This document shows, one piece after another, positions 1 through 7,381 of a stretch of 11,239 nt of DNA (positions are counted from its first letter, which is position 1; each line of letters begins with the position of its first letter). The notes beneath the pieces are model-generated. The model searched no databases. It worked only from the letters and a program-made list of their open reading frames with translations, and was not told the origin of the DNA. The stretch spans positions 1 through 11,239 of the forward strand of contig WFMX01000315.1 of assembly GCA_015488875.1 (NCBI GenBank). Direction: 5' to 3'. A program made the position numbers and the translations under genes. The stretch is from Campylobacterota bacterium. Lineage in GTDB: Bacteria > Campylobacterota > Campylobacteria > Campylobacterales > Sulfurovaceae.

Positions 1-22
1 GTCAGATGTGTATAAGAGACAG
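1..22 (+). other. Nextera/Tn5 adapter remnant (not genomic)
   Basis: Bases 4-22 are identical to the 19-bp Tn5 mosaic end used in Nextera libraries, and the preceding GTC at 1-3 matches the read-1 version of the adapter rather than the read-2 version. The match ends exactly at base 22, after which kinase coding sequence begins. This is a library artefact left on a contig end. It supplies an in-frame GTG at position 8 that makes the downstream reading frame look as if it had a start codon. Confidence 0.97.
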
Positions 23-1036
23 CTATATCTCTCTATGGGTGTCAGAAATGATGAGATAGAGTTGCTTGATATTTTAGATAAAGCTATATCGACTATTAGT
101 AAAAAAAAGGCTGAAGAGATAAAGAGCCACTGGATATCCATAGAGTACGATCAGATCGACAACGAGAGATATCTATGGTATGTTGTGATAGCCGTAGTCT
201 TGCTGGCACTACTCTCCATTTTCCGTCAATTTATACTCAGAGGGTACAATAAAAAGCTTGAAGAGAAGGTAGTCAAAAAGGTAGAAGAGCTTCGAGAGAA
301 AGATGAGCTACTCTTCCAAAAGTACCGTATGGCTGCTATGGGTGAGATGCTGAGTATGATAGCACATCAGTGGAGACAACCGCTAGGGGCTATCAGTAGT
401 GCCATCATGAGTATAGATGTCAAATTGGCAAGTGGTAAGTTTGACTTCGATGATAGAGATAGTCGCAAAGAATTTTTGAACTATTTGGAAAAAAAGCATA
501 ATAGTATCAATGACTATGTACATTATCTATCAGAAACTACAGATGATTTCAGAAACTTTTTCAACCCCAATAGGGATAAAGAGGAGACAGCACTCACTAA
601 GCCGATCATAAACGCTCTCAACATACTGCAAGGTTTTTTAGAGAAGCATAGTATAGAACTTATAAAAGATTTCCAAACAGACAAGCACTATCTGTTGTAC
701 CAAAATGAGATCATGCAAGTCATTATAAGTATGCTCAAAAACAGTGAAGAGAACTTCTCCGCCAATAAAACTGCAAACCCTACCATAACGCTCAGAACAT
801 ACGAGGAGGATGAACACTATGTCATATCTATATGTGATAATGGTGGTGGTGTACCAGAGGAGATCAAGGATAAGATATTTGAACCATACTTCAGTACCAA
901 AAAGGCAAAAAACGGCACAGGTCTAGGACTCTACATGTCAAAGATAATGATAGAGGATCACCACAAAGGTAGTCTGACTCTCAAAAATAGTGATGAGGGG
1001 GCTTGCTTCTATATCAGATTTGAGAAGATGCTGTGA
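23..1036 (+). CDS. Sensor histidine kinase, 5'-truncated by contig end
   Basis: C-terminal portion of a membrane sensor kinase that would autophosphorylate on His and pass phosphate to a response regulator. The order is: the tail of a periplasmic SBP_bac_3-like sensor domain (about 23-160, ending in a KSHWISIEYD-type motif seen in BvgS-like sensors); one transmembrane helix (about 170-240, YVVIAVVLLALLSIF); a charged coiled-coil linker; the H-box MIAHQWRQPL with the phosphoacceptor His at codon 365-367; a DFRNFFNP motif; then a HATPase_c domain with N-box-like LKNSEENF, G1 DNGGGVP, F-box FEPYFSTKK and G2 GTGLGLYMSK. The stop is TGA at 1034-1036. The N-terminus, which should hold most of the ligand-binding domain and a signal peptide, is missing because the contig ends here; the codons before 23 are adapter. 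The N-box is slightly atypical, with S-E-E where N-A-x-D is usual. The pqi operon converges on it 32 bp downstream. The ligand is unknown. Confidence 0.93.
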   Translation, partial: LYLSMGVRNDEIELLDILDKAISTISKKKAEEIKSHWISIEYDQIDNERYLWYVVIAVVLLALLSIFRQFILRGYNKKLEEKVVKKVEELREKDELLFQKYRMAAMGEMLSMIAHQWRQPLGAISSAIMSIDVKLASGKFDFDDRDSRKEFLNYLEKKHNSINDYVHYLSETTDDFRNFFNPNRDKEETALTKPIINALNILQGFLEKHSIELIKDFQTDKHYLLYQNEIMQVIISMLKNSEENFSANKTANPTITLRTYEEDEHYVISICDNGGGVPEEIKDKIFEPYFSTKKAKNGTGLGLYMSKIMIEDHHKGSLTLKNSDEGACFYIRFEKML

Positions 1037-1068
1037 TTCATACAAAACAAGATAGATTCGCTGTGCCA

Positions 1069-1644
1069 CTAAAATCTACTGAGTCCACCCATGATGTTCT
1101 TTGAGAGTTTTGAGAATGCTATATTCATGCTAGAGACTATAGATTTAGTATCCTCTTTAGTTTCAACTTTTGTGCTGAATAGTTTGCTATATTTTCTACC
1201 ACTATCCATATGCGTTATCTCATAGTTTGCATCGAGATATACATAGGCACCTTGGGCTATGAATTTGTTGATCCTCACCTGCACTTTGAGACTAGCTTGT
1301 TTTGAGAGTCCCCAAGGATAGGCGTATACTTTAGGAGTATTAAAACTCTTTTGTATAGTCACTATGAGTTGCTTGGTAAGTGACTGTTCCATATCCTCTA
1401 GCCAGTTGTCATTGTCGAGATACTCTATCTGTGTAGATGATATCTGTTTGGCTACTTTGCCTTGTTTCATATACTCTGGTAGAGAGATCTTCTCTACTCC
1501 TACGACAGGTAATTTATGGCTGTATACTTTAGCTATAGTTGTCGATGGCTCTGCAAGCATGAAATATCTACTACTGCCACATCCACTCAGTGTTAGCATC
1601 AATCCTGCCAAAAATATACTATAATATCTCTTTTTTATCGTCAT
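1069..1644 (-). CDS. pqiC: PqiC-like outer-membrane lipoprotein (ABC-type transport auxiliary, DUF330)
   Basis: A 191-aa lipoprotein. In E. coli, PqiC (187 aa) sits at the inner leaflet of the outer membrane and docks with the PqiB tunnel in an inter-membrane transport system. The signal peptide has a positive start (TIKKRYY), a hydrophobic stretch and the lipobox LSGC with the lipidated Cys at residue 22. The mature part carries PqiC/DUF330-style stretches (VGVEKISLPEYMKQ near the N-terminus, then DNWLEDMEQSLTKQL). I chose ATG at 1644 because GGAG at 1651-1654 lies 6 nt upstream; an upstream in-frame TTG at 1656 would add four residues but overlaps that Shine-Dalgarno. Only one base separates the pqiB stop (TAA) from this ATG, so translation is probably coupled. 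It is the last gene of the operon. Confidence 0.88.
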   Translation of the reverse strand: MTIKKRYYSIFLAGLMLTLSGCGSSRYFMLAEPSTTIAKVYSHKLPVVGVEKISLPEYMKQGKVAKQISSTQIEYLDNDNWLEDMEQSLTKQLIVTIQKSFNTPKVYAYPWGLSKQASLKVQVRINKFIAQGAYVYLDANYEITHMDSGRKYSKLFSTKVETKEDTKSIVSSMNIAFSKLSKNIMGGLSRF

Positions 1645-1645
1645 A

Positions 1646-3292
1646 TTAATCTCCAAATATAAGTGCGTTAGGTTTTCTATCTAGCTTTTTGAGCAATCTC
1701 TGTGTCTCGACTGAGGATTTGTTCAGCTCTTTTAGTGTCTCTGTCAGTTGACTCGATAAGAGTGATTTGTTACCGTTTGACTTCAGTACTCTATCTAATG
1801 ATTTGAGTATATGTTGCAACTCTACCATAGTCTGATTGAGTTCCGAAGGTAGCTTTTTGAATCCTCTATCTGATACCATTTTGTTGACTCCTACCATAGT
1901 CTCATTGAGGTTTGTCATGATTTGATGTGTCACGACTCTATTCTCCTCCAATATAGAGGAGAAGTTGGATACTGATTGGTCTATAGAGTTTATTAGTTTG
2001 TCAAGTGGCAACTTCTTGATAGAATCTAGCAACTCATTGATACTACTCATGATGCTATTTTCATCTCTACCGACAGATGGAAAAGATGAGTAATGGCTGT
2101 AGTGTTTTACCATTTTTGTCTCATTGGTATCGATGAAGTCGAGATTGATATAGAGTAGACCGCTGATAGGATCATACTCTTTCATAGATGCCCTAAGTCC
2201 ATCTTTTACTGCTTGTTCTAGATTCTCTTCACCTGTATGGTTGATATCTGTAGGGTCATAAAAGATAGATGTATCTATAGACATGGTGACCTTGCCACGA
2301 AGAAAGTGTGTTTTGCTATTGTATTTATAGCTTATATCTTTGACTCTGCCTACATCAAATTTATCATATTTTACGGAGGCATCTTTTTTCAACTTGGCGG
2401 TGCTTTCGTTGAACTCTAGGAGATAATCTCTTATCGCTTTACCGCCCAATCCAATCTTTTTGTCTTCTGCTACTGCATTATCTTTGTATAACCTAAATAT
2501 ATAGTCATATGGCACTTTTTTTATAGAGTCATCACCGCTAGACGAGAACTCTATGCCACCTCTCATGATGTGAGACATTGGTGCCATATTTAGATTGAGT
2601 TTTCCGTTTGCATAGCTGATGGAGACACTACTTTGCACCCAAAATTTGGTATCTTTATGTATATAACTTACAAATGATTTGTCTACATAGATGATGACAT
2701 CTACACTTTTGCCATCTATAGAAATGCTCACATACTCTACATATCCTGCCTTCATACTCTTGAAAAAAATTGGCGTACCTTTCTCTACCCCATGGGATGA
2801 CGAAGCATTGAGATGAAAATACTCACCATCTCCAACCTTGCGATATGATTGATTGAGACCAATGAAACTCTTTTTTGTCATTTTGGACTTTTTACTGATG
2901 AGTTCGATATATGTACCTGTAAATATAGTATCAAGACCAGATACTCCACCTAGCCCAACCTCTGGTTTTACTATCCAAAATCTAGCATCATCATTGAGAT
3001 ATTTGGTAGCTTCTTTATCCATTCTGGCTATGACTTTTACACCGTTGCCATTATCATTTAGAATGACCTTTTCCACTTTGCCTATGGGAACATTGCGAAA
3101 TTTCACCAAACTCTGCCCAGCTCTGAGACCCTCATTGGTTTCAAATACTATCTCTACCTTTGGACCCAATTCTGATATGTATTGGTATCCAAGCCAAGCT
3201 GCTATGACTACTGCTATGATAGGCACTATCCATATGGATGTTATGAAATTAAATTTTGTTGACTCTTCTATCTTTGGTAATTTGTCTGACAT
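1646..3292 (-). CDS. pqiB: PqiB-like MCE-domain inter-membrane transport protein
   Basis: A 548-aa protein, close to E. coli PqiB (546 aa). The family forms hexameric rings of MCE domains plus a long C-terminal helical needle that spans the periplasm, probably carrying lipids between the membranes. An N-terminal transmembrane helix (about residues 19-36, SIWIVPIIAVVIAAWLGY) is followed by MCE domain 1 (about 44-135, with EGLRAGQSLVKFRNVPIGKV), MCE 2 (about 158-220, with GVEKGTPIFFKSMKAGYV), MCE 3 (about 285-400, more diverged) and a Leu/Asn/Ser-rich helical tail (about 415-548). The start is ATG at 3292, with a GGAAG Shine-Dalgarno 7 nt upstream that overlaps the end of the preceding pqiA-like gene; only three bases separate the two genes. 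Three MCE domains favour PqiB over single-MCE MlaD and seven-MCE YebT/LetB. Confidence 0.93.
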   Translation of the reverse strand: MSDKLPKIEESTKFNFITSIWIVPIIAVVIAAWLGYQYISELGPKVEIVFETNEGLRAGQSLVKFRNVPIGKVEKVILNDNGNGVKVIARMDKEATKYLNDDARFWIVKPEVGLGGVSGLDTIFTGTYIELISKKSKMTKKSFIGLNQSYRKVGDGEYFHLNASSSHGVEKGTPIFFKSMKAGYVEYVSISIDGKSVDVIIYVDKSFVSYIHKDTKFWVQSSVSISYANGKLNLNMAPMSHIMRGGIEFSSSGDDSIKKVPYDYIFRLYKDNAVAEDKKIGLGGKAIRDYLLEFNESTAKLKKDASVKYDKFDVGRVKDISYKYNSKTHFLRGKVTMSIDTSIFYDPTDINHTGEENLEQAVKDGLRASMKEYDPISGLLYINLDFIDTNETKMVKHYSHYSSFPSVGRDENSIMSSINELLDSIKKLPLDKLINSIDQSVSNFSSILEENRVVTHQIMTNLNETMVGVNKMVSDRGFKKLPSELNQTMVELQHILKSLDRVLKSNGNKSLLSSQLTETLKELNKSSVETQRLLKKLDRKPNALIFGD

Positions 3293-3295
3293 ATA

Positions 3296-3892
3296 TTATC
3301 TTCCTCTTATCAATTTCGTATCAAATGAGTGTGCAGCTAGTAGTGTAAAAAAGACAGATACAGCAAATGCCGTAGACGCTGTACCTGCTATGATTTGCAC
3401 GCTACTGAGATGAACTAAGCCTGCCAATATACCTACTACAAACACATCCACCATAGACCATGGTCCTATGATTTCAGTGAAGTAGTATACAGTAAATCTA
3501 TTGACTTTTTTGTCATTGCCTATGGGATACTTCACGCTCACCAAAAGATATATTAACATTAAAAATTTAGTAATAGGTACAAATATAGATGCTATCAATA
3601 TCACTATGGATATAGGGTAGTCTCCATGCTCCCACAACTCTATGACCCCTTCTAGTATAGTACTGCCACTCTTTGAGCCAAATTGATTTATGACCATCAT
3701 AGGATATATATTGGCTGGTATGTATGCTATGATAGCAGTGATGAGATAAGCCCAACTCTTCTCAGTGGGTGAGTTTCTGTGATGGTAAATCTTTGACCCA
3801 CATCTGCGACATATATTTCTGTTGGATTTATCTATATTGGTCGCTTCACAGATGGGACAAGCTATCAATTTATCTGAATCCACTACTATCAA
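3296..3892 (-). CDS. pqiA: PqiA-family inner-membrane protein, second single-domain copy
   Basis: A 198-aa integral membrane protein with one PqiA domain. It starts with a zinc-ribbon-like CPIC...CRRC motif (Cys 12, 15, 28, 31), followed by about four transmembrane helices (about 46-68, 92-120, 133-160 and 170-191). The family signature PWSMVDVFVVGILAG lies at the third helix. E. coli PqiA is about 417 aa with two such domains fused, so this is half of that protein and the gene at 3889-4587 is the other half. The TTG start at 3892 is supported by AAGGAG at 3900-3905, 7 nt upstream, and by the TTGA overlap with the stop of the preceding gene; an in-frame GTG three codons later lacks that spacing. 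PqiA proteins are thought to work with PqiB, perhaps supplying or receiving substrate at the inner membrane. Confidence 0.88.
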   Translation of the reverse strand: MIVVDSDKLIACPICEATNIDKSNRNICRRCGSKIYHHRNSPTEKSWAYLITAIIAYIPANIYPMMVINQFGSKSGSTILEGVIELWEHGDYPISIVILIASIFVPITKFLMLIYLLVSVKYPIGNDKKVNRFTVYYFTEIIGPWSMVDVFVVGILAGLVHLSSVQIIAGTASTAFAVSVFFTLLAAHSFDTKLIRGR

Positions 3893-4587
3893 GACGAAAC
3901 TCCTTTTTTTGTATTTGATATTGGGGTATCATTTTTAAGTTTTTCAGCTTTCTTAGAGTATATCTCTTTCTTGAGTACCCATAACTCGCCCAAATGTATA
4001 CTTCGAGTCATATATATATCTATCAATACAAATACAAAGAGTGTCCAAAATGAGATTCCTATATGGATAGTCGCCATACCAAATAACTTGACAATGGATA
4101 CCAAGATGCTGACTAGAAATATATCAGACATTTGCCATGGTTCTATCTGTGCCAAGAGTATCAATATATTTTTTGCCAACTCTTCAGCTCTTTTGAGTTT
4201 AAGAAGTGCAAATAGAAGTATATAGAGTGAAAATATCATCACTGGAAATATGACAATCAGATAGAGCAAAAATAGAGCCACCAGATAGTAGCCACTACCT
4301 ATCAAAGATGAGATCATAGATATGATAGTGATGTAGGACTCGGTACCTAGTATCTCTATCTTTATTAGAGGAAATAGATTTGCCAAGACAATAAATATCA
4401 GTCCTGTAATACTGAGTGCCAATCCATGCTCCACAAGTCGAGTATCATATCTATATAGTGGCATTTTGCACATGCTACATAGTGCTTTTGATCCATCACT
4501 AATAGCGATCTCTTCTTGTACGGTATGGCATTTATGACATATGATGTAATGGTCTAGATCATTTTCATCTTCTAGTTCTATTTTCAT
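3889..4587 (-). CDS. pqiA: PqiA-family inner-membrane protein, first single-domain copy
   Basis: A 232-aa integral membrane protein with one PqiA domain. A zinc-ribbon-like CHKC...CSMC motif (Cys 17, 20, 37, 40) precedes about four hydrophobic segments (about 55-76, 98-128, 150-167 and 176-193). The family motif EPWQMSDIFLVSILVS marks the third. The charged tail (about 205-232) is lysine-rich. It is the promoter-proximal gene of the pqi operon and overlaps the next gene by four bases. The ATG start at 4587 has no clear Shine-Dalgarno just upstream, but no other start precedes the Cys motif. Together with the following gene it should replace the two-domain PqiA of enterobacteria, probably as a heterodimer (inference). 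Confidence 0.87.
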   Translation of the reverse strand: MKIELEDENDLDHYIICHKCHTVQEEIAISDGSKALCSMCKMPLYRYDTRLVEHGLALSITGLIFIVLANLFPLIKIEILGTESYITIISMISSLIGSGYYLVALFLLYLIVIFPVMIFSLYILLFALLKLKRAEELAKNILILLAQIEPWQMSDIFLVSILVSIVKLFGMATIHIGISFWTLFVFVLIDIYMTRSIHLGELWVLKKEIYSKKAEKLKNDTPISNTKKGVSS

Positions 4588-4744
4588 GACTATAAGAATA
4601 CCATAAGTTACCTATTAAATACTACTTATTGTAACTATCCGATACATGATTTCAATCTCTTTGACTCTTAAATCTCTTTAATCAAATATTATCACCCTTT
4701 TTGTTATGATATATTACCAAATTATTTTAATCATAGGAGACTTT
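4588..4744. promoter_or_regulatory. Divergent intergenic region between pqi operon and acnB
   Basis: 157 bp, AT-rich, carrying the promoters for the leftward pqi operon and rightward acnB. For acnB there is a TATGAT -10 candidate (4705-4710) and a good Shine-Dalgarno AGGAG (4735-4739). A TTGACT at 4661-4666 resembles a -35 box but is 20 bp from the nearest good -10 (TATTAT, 4687-4692), longer than usual. No convincing leftward -10 box stood out, and no operator or riboswitch fold was recognised. Confidence 0.6.
4705..4710 (+). promoter_or_regulatory. Candidate -10 box for acnB
   Basis: TATGAT in an AT-rich context, 35 bp before the acnB ATG, followed by a short leader and the AGGAG ribosome site. 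There is no recognisable -35 at 17 bp, which is common for sigma-70 promoters in Campylobacterota. The box contains the ATG (4706) of a longer in-frame reading, another reason not to use that start. Confidence 0.5.
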
Positions 4745-7315
4745 ATGGCACTATTAGAAGCATATAAAGCACATACAGAGCAGAGAGCAGAGTTGGGTGT
4801 ACCACCATTGGTATTGACAGCAGATCAGGTAGCAGAGTTGGTAGAATTACTCAAAGCTACTCCTATCATAGATGTAGATTATGCGATGGAGCTTTTCACT
4901 CAGGAAGTACCAGCTGGCGTAGATGATGCAGCATATGTCAAAGCAGCATTTCTCAATGATATAGTGCAAGGTGCTACAAGTTGCGAAGCTATAGATGCAG
5001 TAGAAGCTTGTAAAATCTTGGGTACTATGCTAGGAGGATTCAATGTCAAACCTCTAGTAGAAGCACTCAAATCAGATGACGATGCTGTAGCCAAAACGGC
5101 AGCAGAGCAACTCAAAAATACACTTCTAGTATATGACTCATTCAATGATGTCAAAACTCTAATGGACGAGGGCAATGCACTCGCCAAAGAGGTAGTCGAG
5201 TCATGGGCTAATGGTGAGTGGTTCACCAATAGAGCTGAGATGGATAGAGAGATCACAGTCACTGTGTATAAGATACCAGGCGAGACAAATACAGATGATT
5301 TATCACCTGCATCTGAAGCATTCACTAGAGCAGATATACCTCTACATGCCAACTCATTCCTAGTAAACAGAATGGACAATCCGCTAGAGACTATGGCAGA
5401 GCTAAAGAAAAAAGGGCATCCTCTAGTATATGTAGGTGATGTAGTCGGTACTGGTTCATCTCGTAAATCAGGTATCAACTCAGTGCAGTGGCATATGGGT
5501 AGAGATATCCCAAATATACCTGGCAAAAGAACTGGCGGTATAGTCCTAGGCGATATCATAGCTCCTATATTTTTCAATACAGCAGAAGATAGTGGATGTA
5601 TTCCTATCCAAGCACCTGTGGGCAAGTTGGAGACAGGCGATGTCATCACAGTGAAGCCTTTTGATGGGGTCATAGAGAGAGATGGCGAAGTGGTATCAGA
5701 ATTTACCATAGAGCCAAATACTCTACCAGATGAGATGAGAGCAGGAGGTAGGATACCACTCATTATCGGCAAGGGCTTGACTGCCAAAGCTAGAGAGGCT
5801 CTAGGTATGGATGCTGGAGATATATTTATGACTCCTGATATACCAGAAGATAATGGCAAAGGGTTCACTCTTGCTCAAAAGATGGTAGGCAAAGCCGCTG
5901 GCATGGATGGTGTCAAGCCTGGTGTATATTGTGAGCCAGTATGTGCTACAGTAGGATCACAAGATACTACAGGTCCTATGACTAGAGATGAGATCAAAGA
6001 GTTGGCAGCACTCAACTTTGGTGCAGATTTTGTATTGCAGTCATTTTGTCACACAGCAGCATATCCAAAACCTGCCGATATAGATTTACAGCATACTCTA
6101 CCGAAGTTTTGGACAGAGAGAAAAGGCTTTATCCTCCGCCCTGGTGATGGTGTCATCCATAGCTGGCTCAATAGAATGTGCCTACCAGATACAGTAGGTA
6201 CAGGTGGAGATAGCCATACTAGATTCCCTATAGGTATCTCATTTCCTGCTGGTTCAGGTCTCGTAGCATTCGCAGGTGTGACAGGTATGATGCCTCTCAC
6301 TATGCCTGAGTCTGTTTTGGTACGATTCAAAGGCAAGATGCAAGAGGGTATTACGCTGAGAGATATGGTCAATGCTATACCACACCAAGCGATCAAAGAT
6401 GGACTACTTACAGTAGACAAAAAAGGGAAGAAAAATATCTTTGCAGGAAGAGTGCTAGAGATAGAGGGGCTTGAAGATCTCAAATGTGAGCAGGCATTTG
6501 AGCTATCTGACGCATCTGCAGAGAGATCAGCAGCAGCATGTACAGTCAAGCTAAACAAAGAGCCTATCATAGAGTACCTTGAGTCAAATATAGTACTCAT
6601 AGAGGAGCTTATAGCACAAGGATATGAAGATAAAGCGACTCTCCAAAGAAGAGCAGACAAGATGAGAGCATGGATAGCCAATCCAGAGCTACTTGAAGCA
6701 GATAGTGATGCCGAGTATGCAGCTATCATCGAGATAGATATGGATCAAATCAAAGAGCCTATACTTGCTTGTCCCAATGATCCAGATGATGTCAAGACAC
6801 TCACAGAGATCCATGAAGCAGGACTTCGTACAGAGATAGATGAGGTGTTTGTGGGAAGTTGTATGACCAATATCGGACTATTTAGAGCATTGGGTGAAGT
6901 GTTGAGAGGTGAAGGCAAAGTGCCTAGTAAACTATGGGTATGTCCTCCTACAAAGATGGATGAGAAGACACTCCAAGAGGAGGGATACTACTCAGTATTT
7001 GGTATGGCAGGAGCGAGGACAGAGATACCAGGATGTTCACTATGTATGGGGAACCAAGCATCAGTAGACCAAGGTGCATTTGTATTCTCCACATCTACAA
7101 GAAACTTCGACAACAGACTAGGTAAAGATAGTCAAGTATATCTAGGAAGTGCCGAACTAGCAGCAGTAGTAGCCCTCAAAGGCAAGCTACCAACAGCAGC
7201 AGAGTACATGGATATAGTACCAAACAAGATCAAGCCAGAGATGACAGATGAAGTCTATAGATACCTCAACTTCAGTAAAGTATCCAAAGAGGATCTTGAG
7301 GCAATGGTAGAGTAG
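4745..7315 (+). CDS. acnB: Aconitate hydratase B (AcnB)
   Basis: An 856-aa cytosolic [4Fe-4S] enzyme that interconverts citrate and isocitrate via cis-aconitate; family members can also hydrate 2-methyl-cis-aconitate. It is near full-length compared with E. coli AcnB (865 aa) and strongly similar throughout. In order: an N-terminal HEAT-like domain (about 1-155); a swivel domain containing GETNTDDLSP and the active-site loop GTGSSRKS; then the catalytic domains with VGSQDTTGPMTRDE, QSFCHTAAYPKP, GTGGDSHTRFPIG and MPESVLVRFKGKM. The cluster ligands are Cys 706 (GSCMTNIG), Cys 764 and Cys 767 (GCSLCMGNQ). I chose ATG at 4745 (MALLEAYKAH) because AGGAG lies 5 nt upstream; starting at 4706 would add 13 residues with no counterpart in the family and would use the -10 box as coding sequence. 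It appears monocistronic. In autotrophic Campylobacterota it would serve the reductive TCA cycle (inference). E. coli AcnB also acts as an iron-responsive mRNA binder; that is not testable here. Confidence 0.98.
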   Translation: MALLEAYKAHTEQRAELGVPPLVLTADQVAELVELLKATPIIDVDYAMELFTQEVPAGVDDAAYVKAAFLNDIVQGATSCEAIDAVEACKILGTMLGGFNVKPLVEALKSDDDAVAKTAAEQLKNTLLVYDSFNDVKTLMDEGNALAKEVVESWANGEWFTNRAEMDREITVTVYKIPGETNTDDLSPASEAFTRADIPLHANSFLVNRMDNPLETMAELKKKGHPLVYVGDVVGTGSSRKSGINSVQWHMGRDIPNIPGKRTGGIVLGDIIAPIFFNTAEDSGCIPIQAPVGKLETGDVITVKPFDGVIERDGEVVSEFTIEPNTLPDEMRAGGRIPLIIGKGLTAKAREALGMDAGDIFMTPDIPEDNGKGFTLAQKMVGKAAGMDGVKPGVYCEPVCATVGSQDTTGPMTRDEIKELAALNFGADFVLQSFCHTAAYPKPADIDLQHTLPKFWTERKGFILRPGDGVIHSWLNRMCLPDTVGTGGDSHTRFPIGISFPAGSGLVAFAGVTGMMPLTMPESVLVRFKGKMQEGITLRDMVNAIPHQAIKDGLLTVDKKGKKNIFAGRVLEIEGLEDLKCEQAFELSDASAERSAAACTVKLNKEPIIEYLESNIVLIEELIAQGYEDKATLQRRADKMRAWIANPELLEADSDAEYAAIIEIDMDQIKEPILACPNDPDDVKTLTEIHEAGLRTEIDEVFVGSCMTNIGLFRALGEVLRGEGKVPSKLWVCPPTKMDEKTLQEEGYYSVFGMAGARTEIPGCSLCMGNQASVDQGAFVFSTSTRNFDNRLGKDSQVYLGSAELAAVVALKGKLPTAAEYMDIVPNKIKPEMTDEVYRYLNFSKVSKEDLEAMVE

Positions 7316-7321
7316 TAGTCG

Positions 7322-7337
7322 ATACTACGCATAGTAT
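7322..7337 (+). terminator. Small hairpin after acnB stop
   Basis: A perfect 6-bp stem ATACTA/TAGTAT (7322-7327 with 7332-7337) with the loop CGCA, seven bases after the acnB stop. No T-run follows. It is too weak on its own to be a confident terminator and may serve as a 3'-end stabilising structure or be chance. Confidence 0.3.
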
Positions 7338-7350
7338 GGTAATTGCAGAT

Positions 7351-7381
7351 CGGTGATGTGACTTTTTGAGTCACATCACTG
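7351..7381. terminator. Strong hairpin between convergent acnB and kinase gene
   Basis: A perfect 11-bp inverted repeat, GTGATGTGACT (7353-7363) and AGTCACATCAC (7369-7379), with loop TTTTG. On the + strand it can be extended by a G-T wobble and a C-G pair to 7351-7381. It sits between convergent genes and contains the stop codon of the kinase gene (7371-7373, minus strand). Neither side is followed by a long T-run, so it would be an imperfect rho-independent terminator, perhaps acting in both directions or protecting the 3' ends. Confidence 0.6.

Noticed and set aside
1..22. Native Tn5-type transposon end
   Set aside because: The match is to the engineered mosaic end plus Nextera read-1 adapter bases and lies exactly at the sequence edge, so a library artefact is far more likely than a real IS50 end.
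1037..1068. Bidirectional terminator between the first kinase and pqiC
   Set aside because: Only 32 bp with no convincing inverted repeat.
2853..3413. Plus-strand open frame (186 codons) across pqiB and the second pqiA-like gene
   Set aside because: It spans the junction of two well-supported minus-strand genes and has no family resemblance; it is a shadow frame.
4661..4692. TTGACT plus TATTAT as the acnB promoter
   Set aside because: The spacer would be 20 bp, outside the usual range; the TATGAT at 4705-4710 is better placed, so this is only mentioned as an alternative.
4900..5868. Long open frame (322 codons) antisense to acnB
   Set aside because: It lies fully inside a highly conserved enzyme gene, its translation is Ser/Pro/Leu/Thr-rich with no recognisable motif, and it is a by-product of acnB codon use.
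6049..6729. Second antisense open frame (226 codons) in acnB
   Set aside because: Low-complexity Ser/Ala/Leu translation with no signature motif, fully overlapped by the AcnB catalytic domain.
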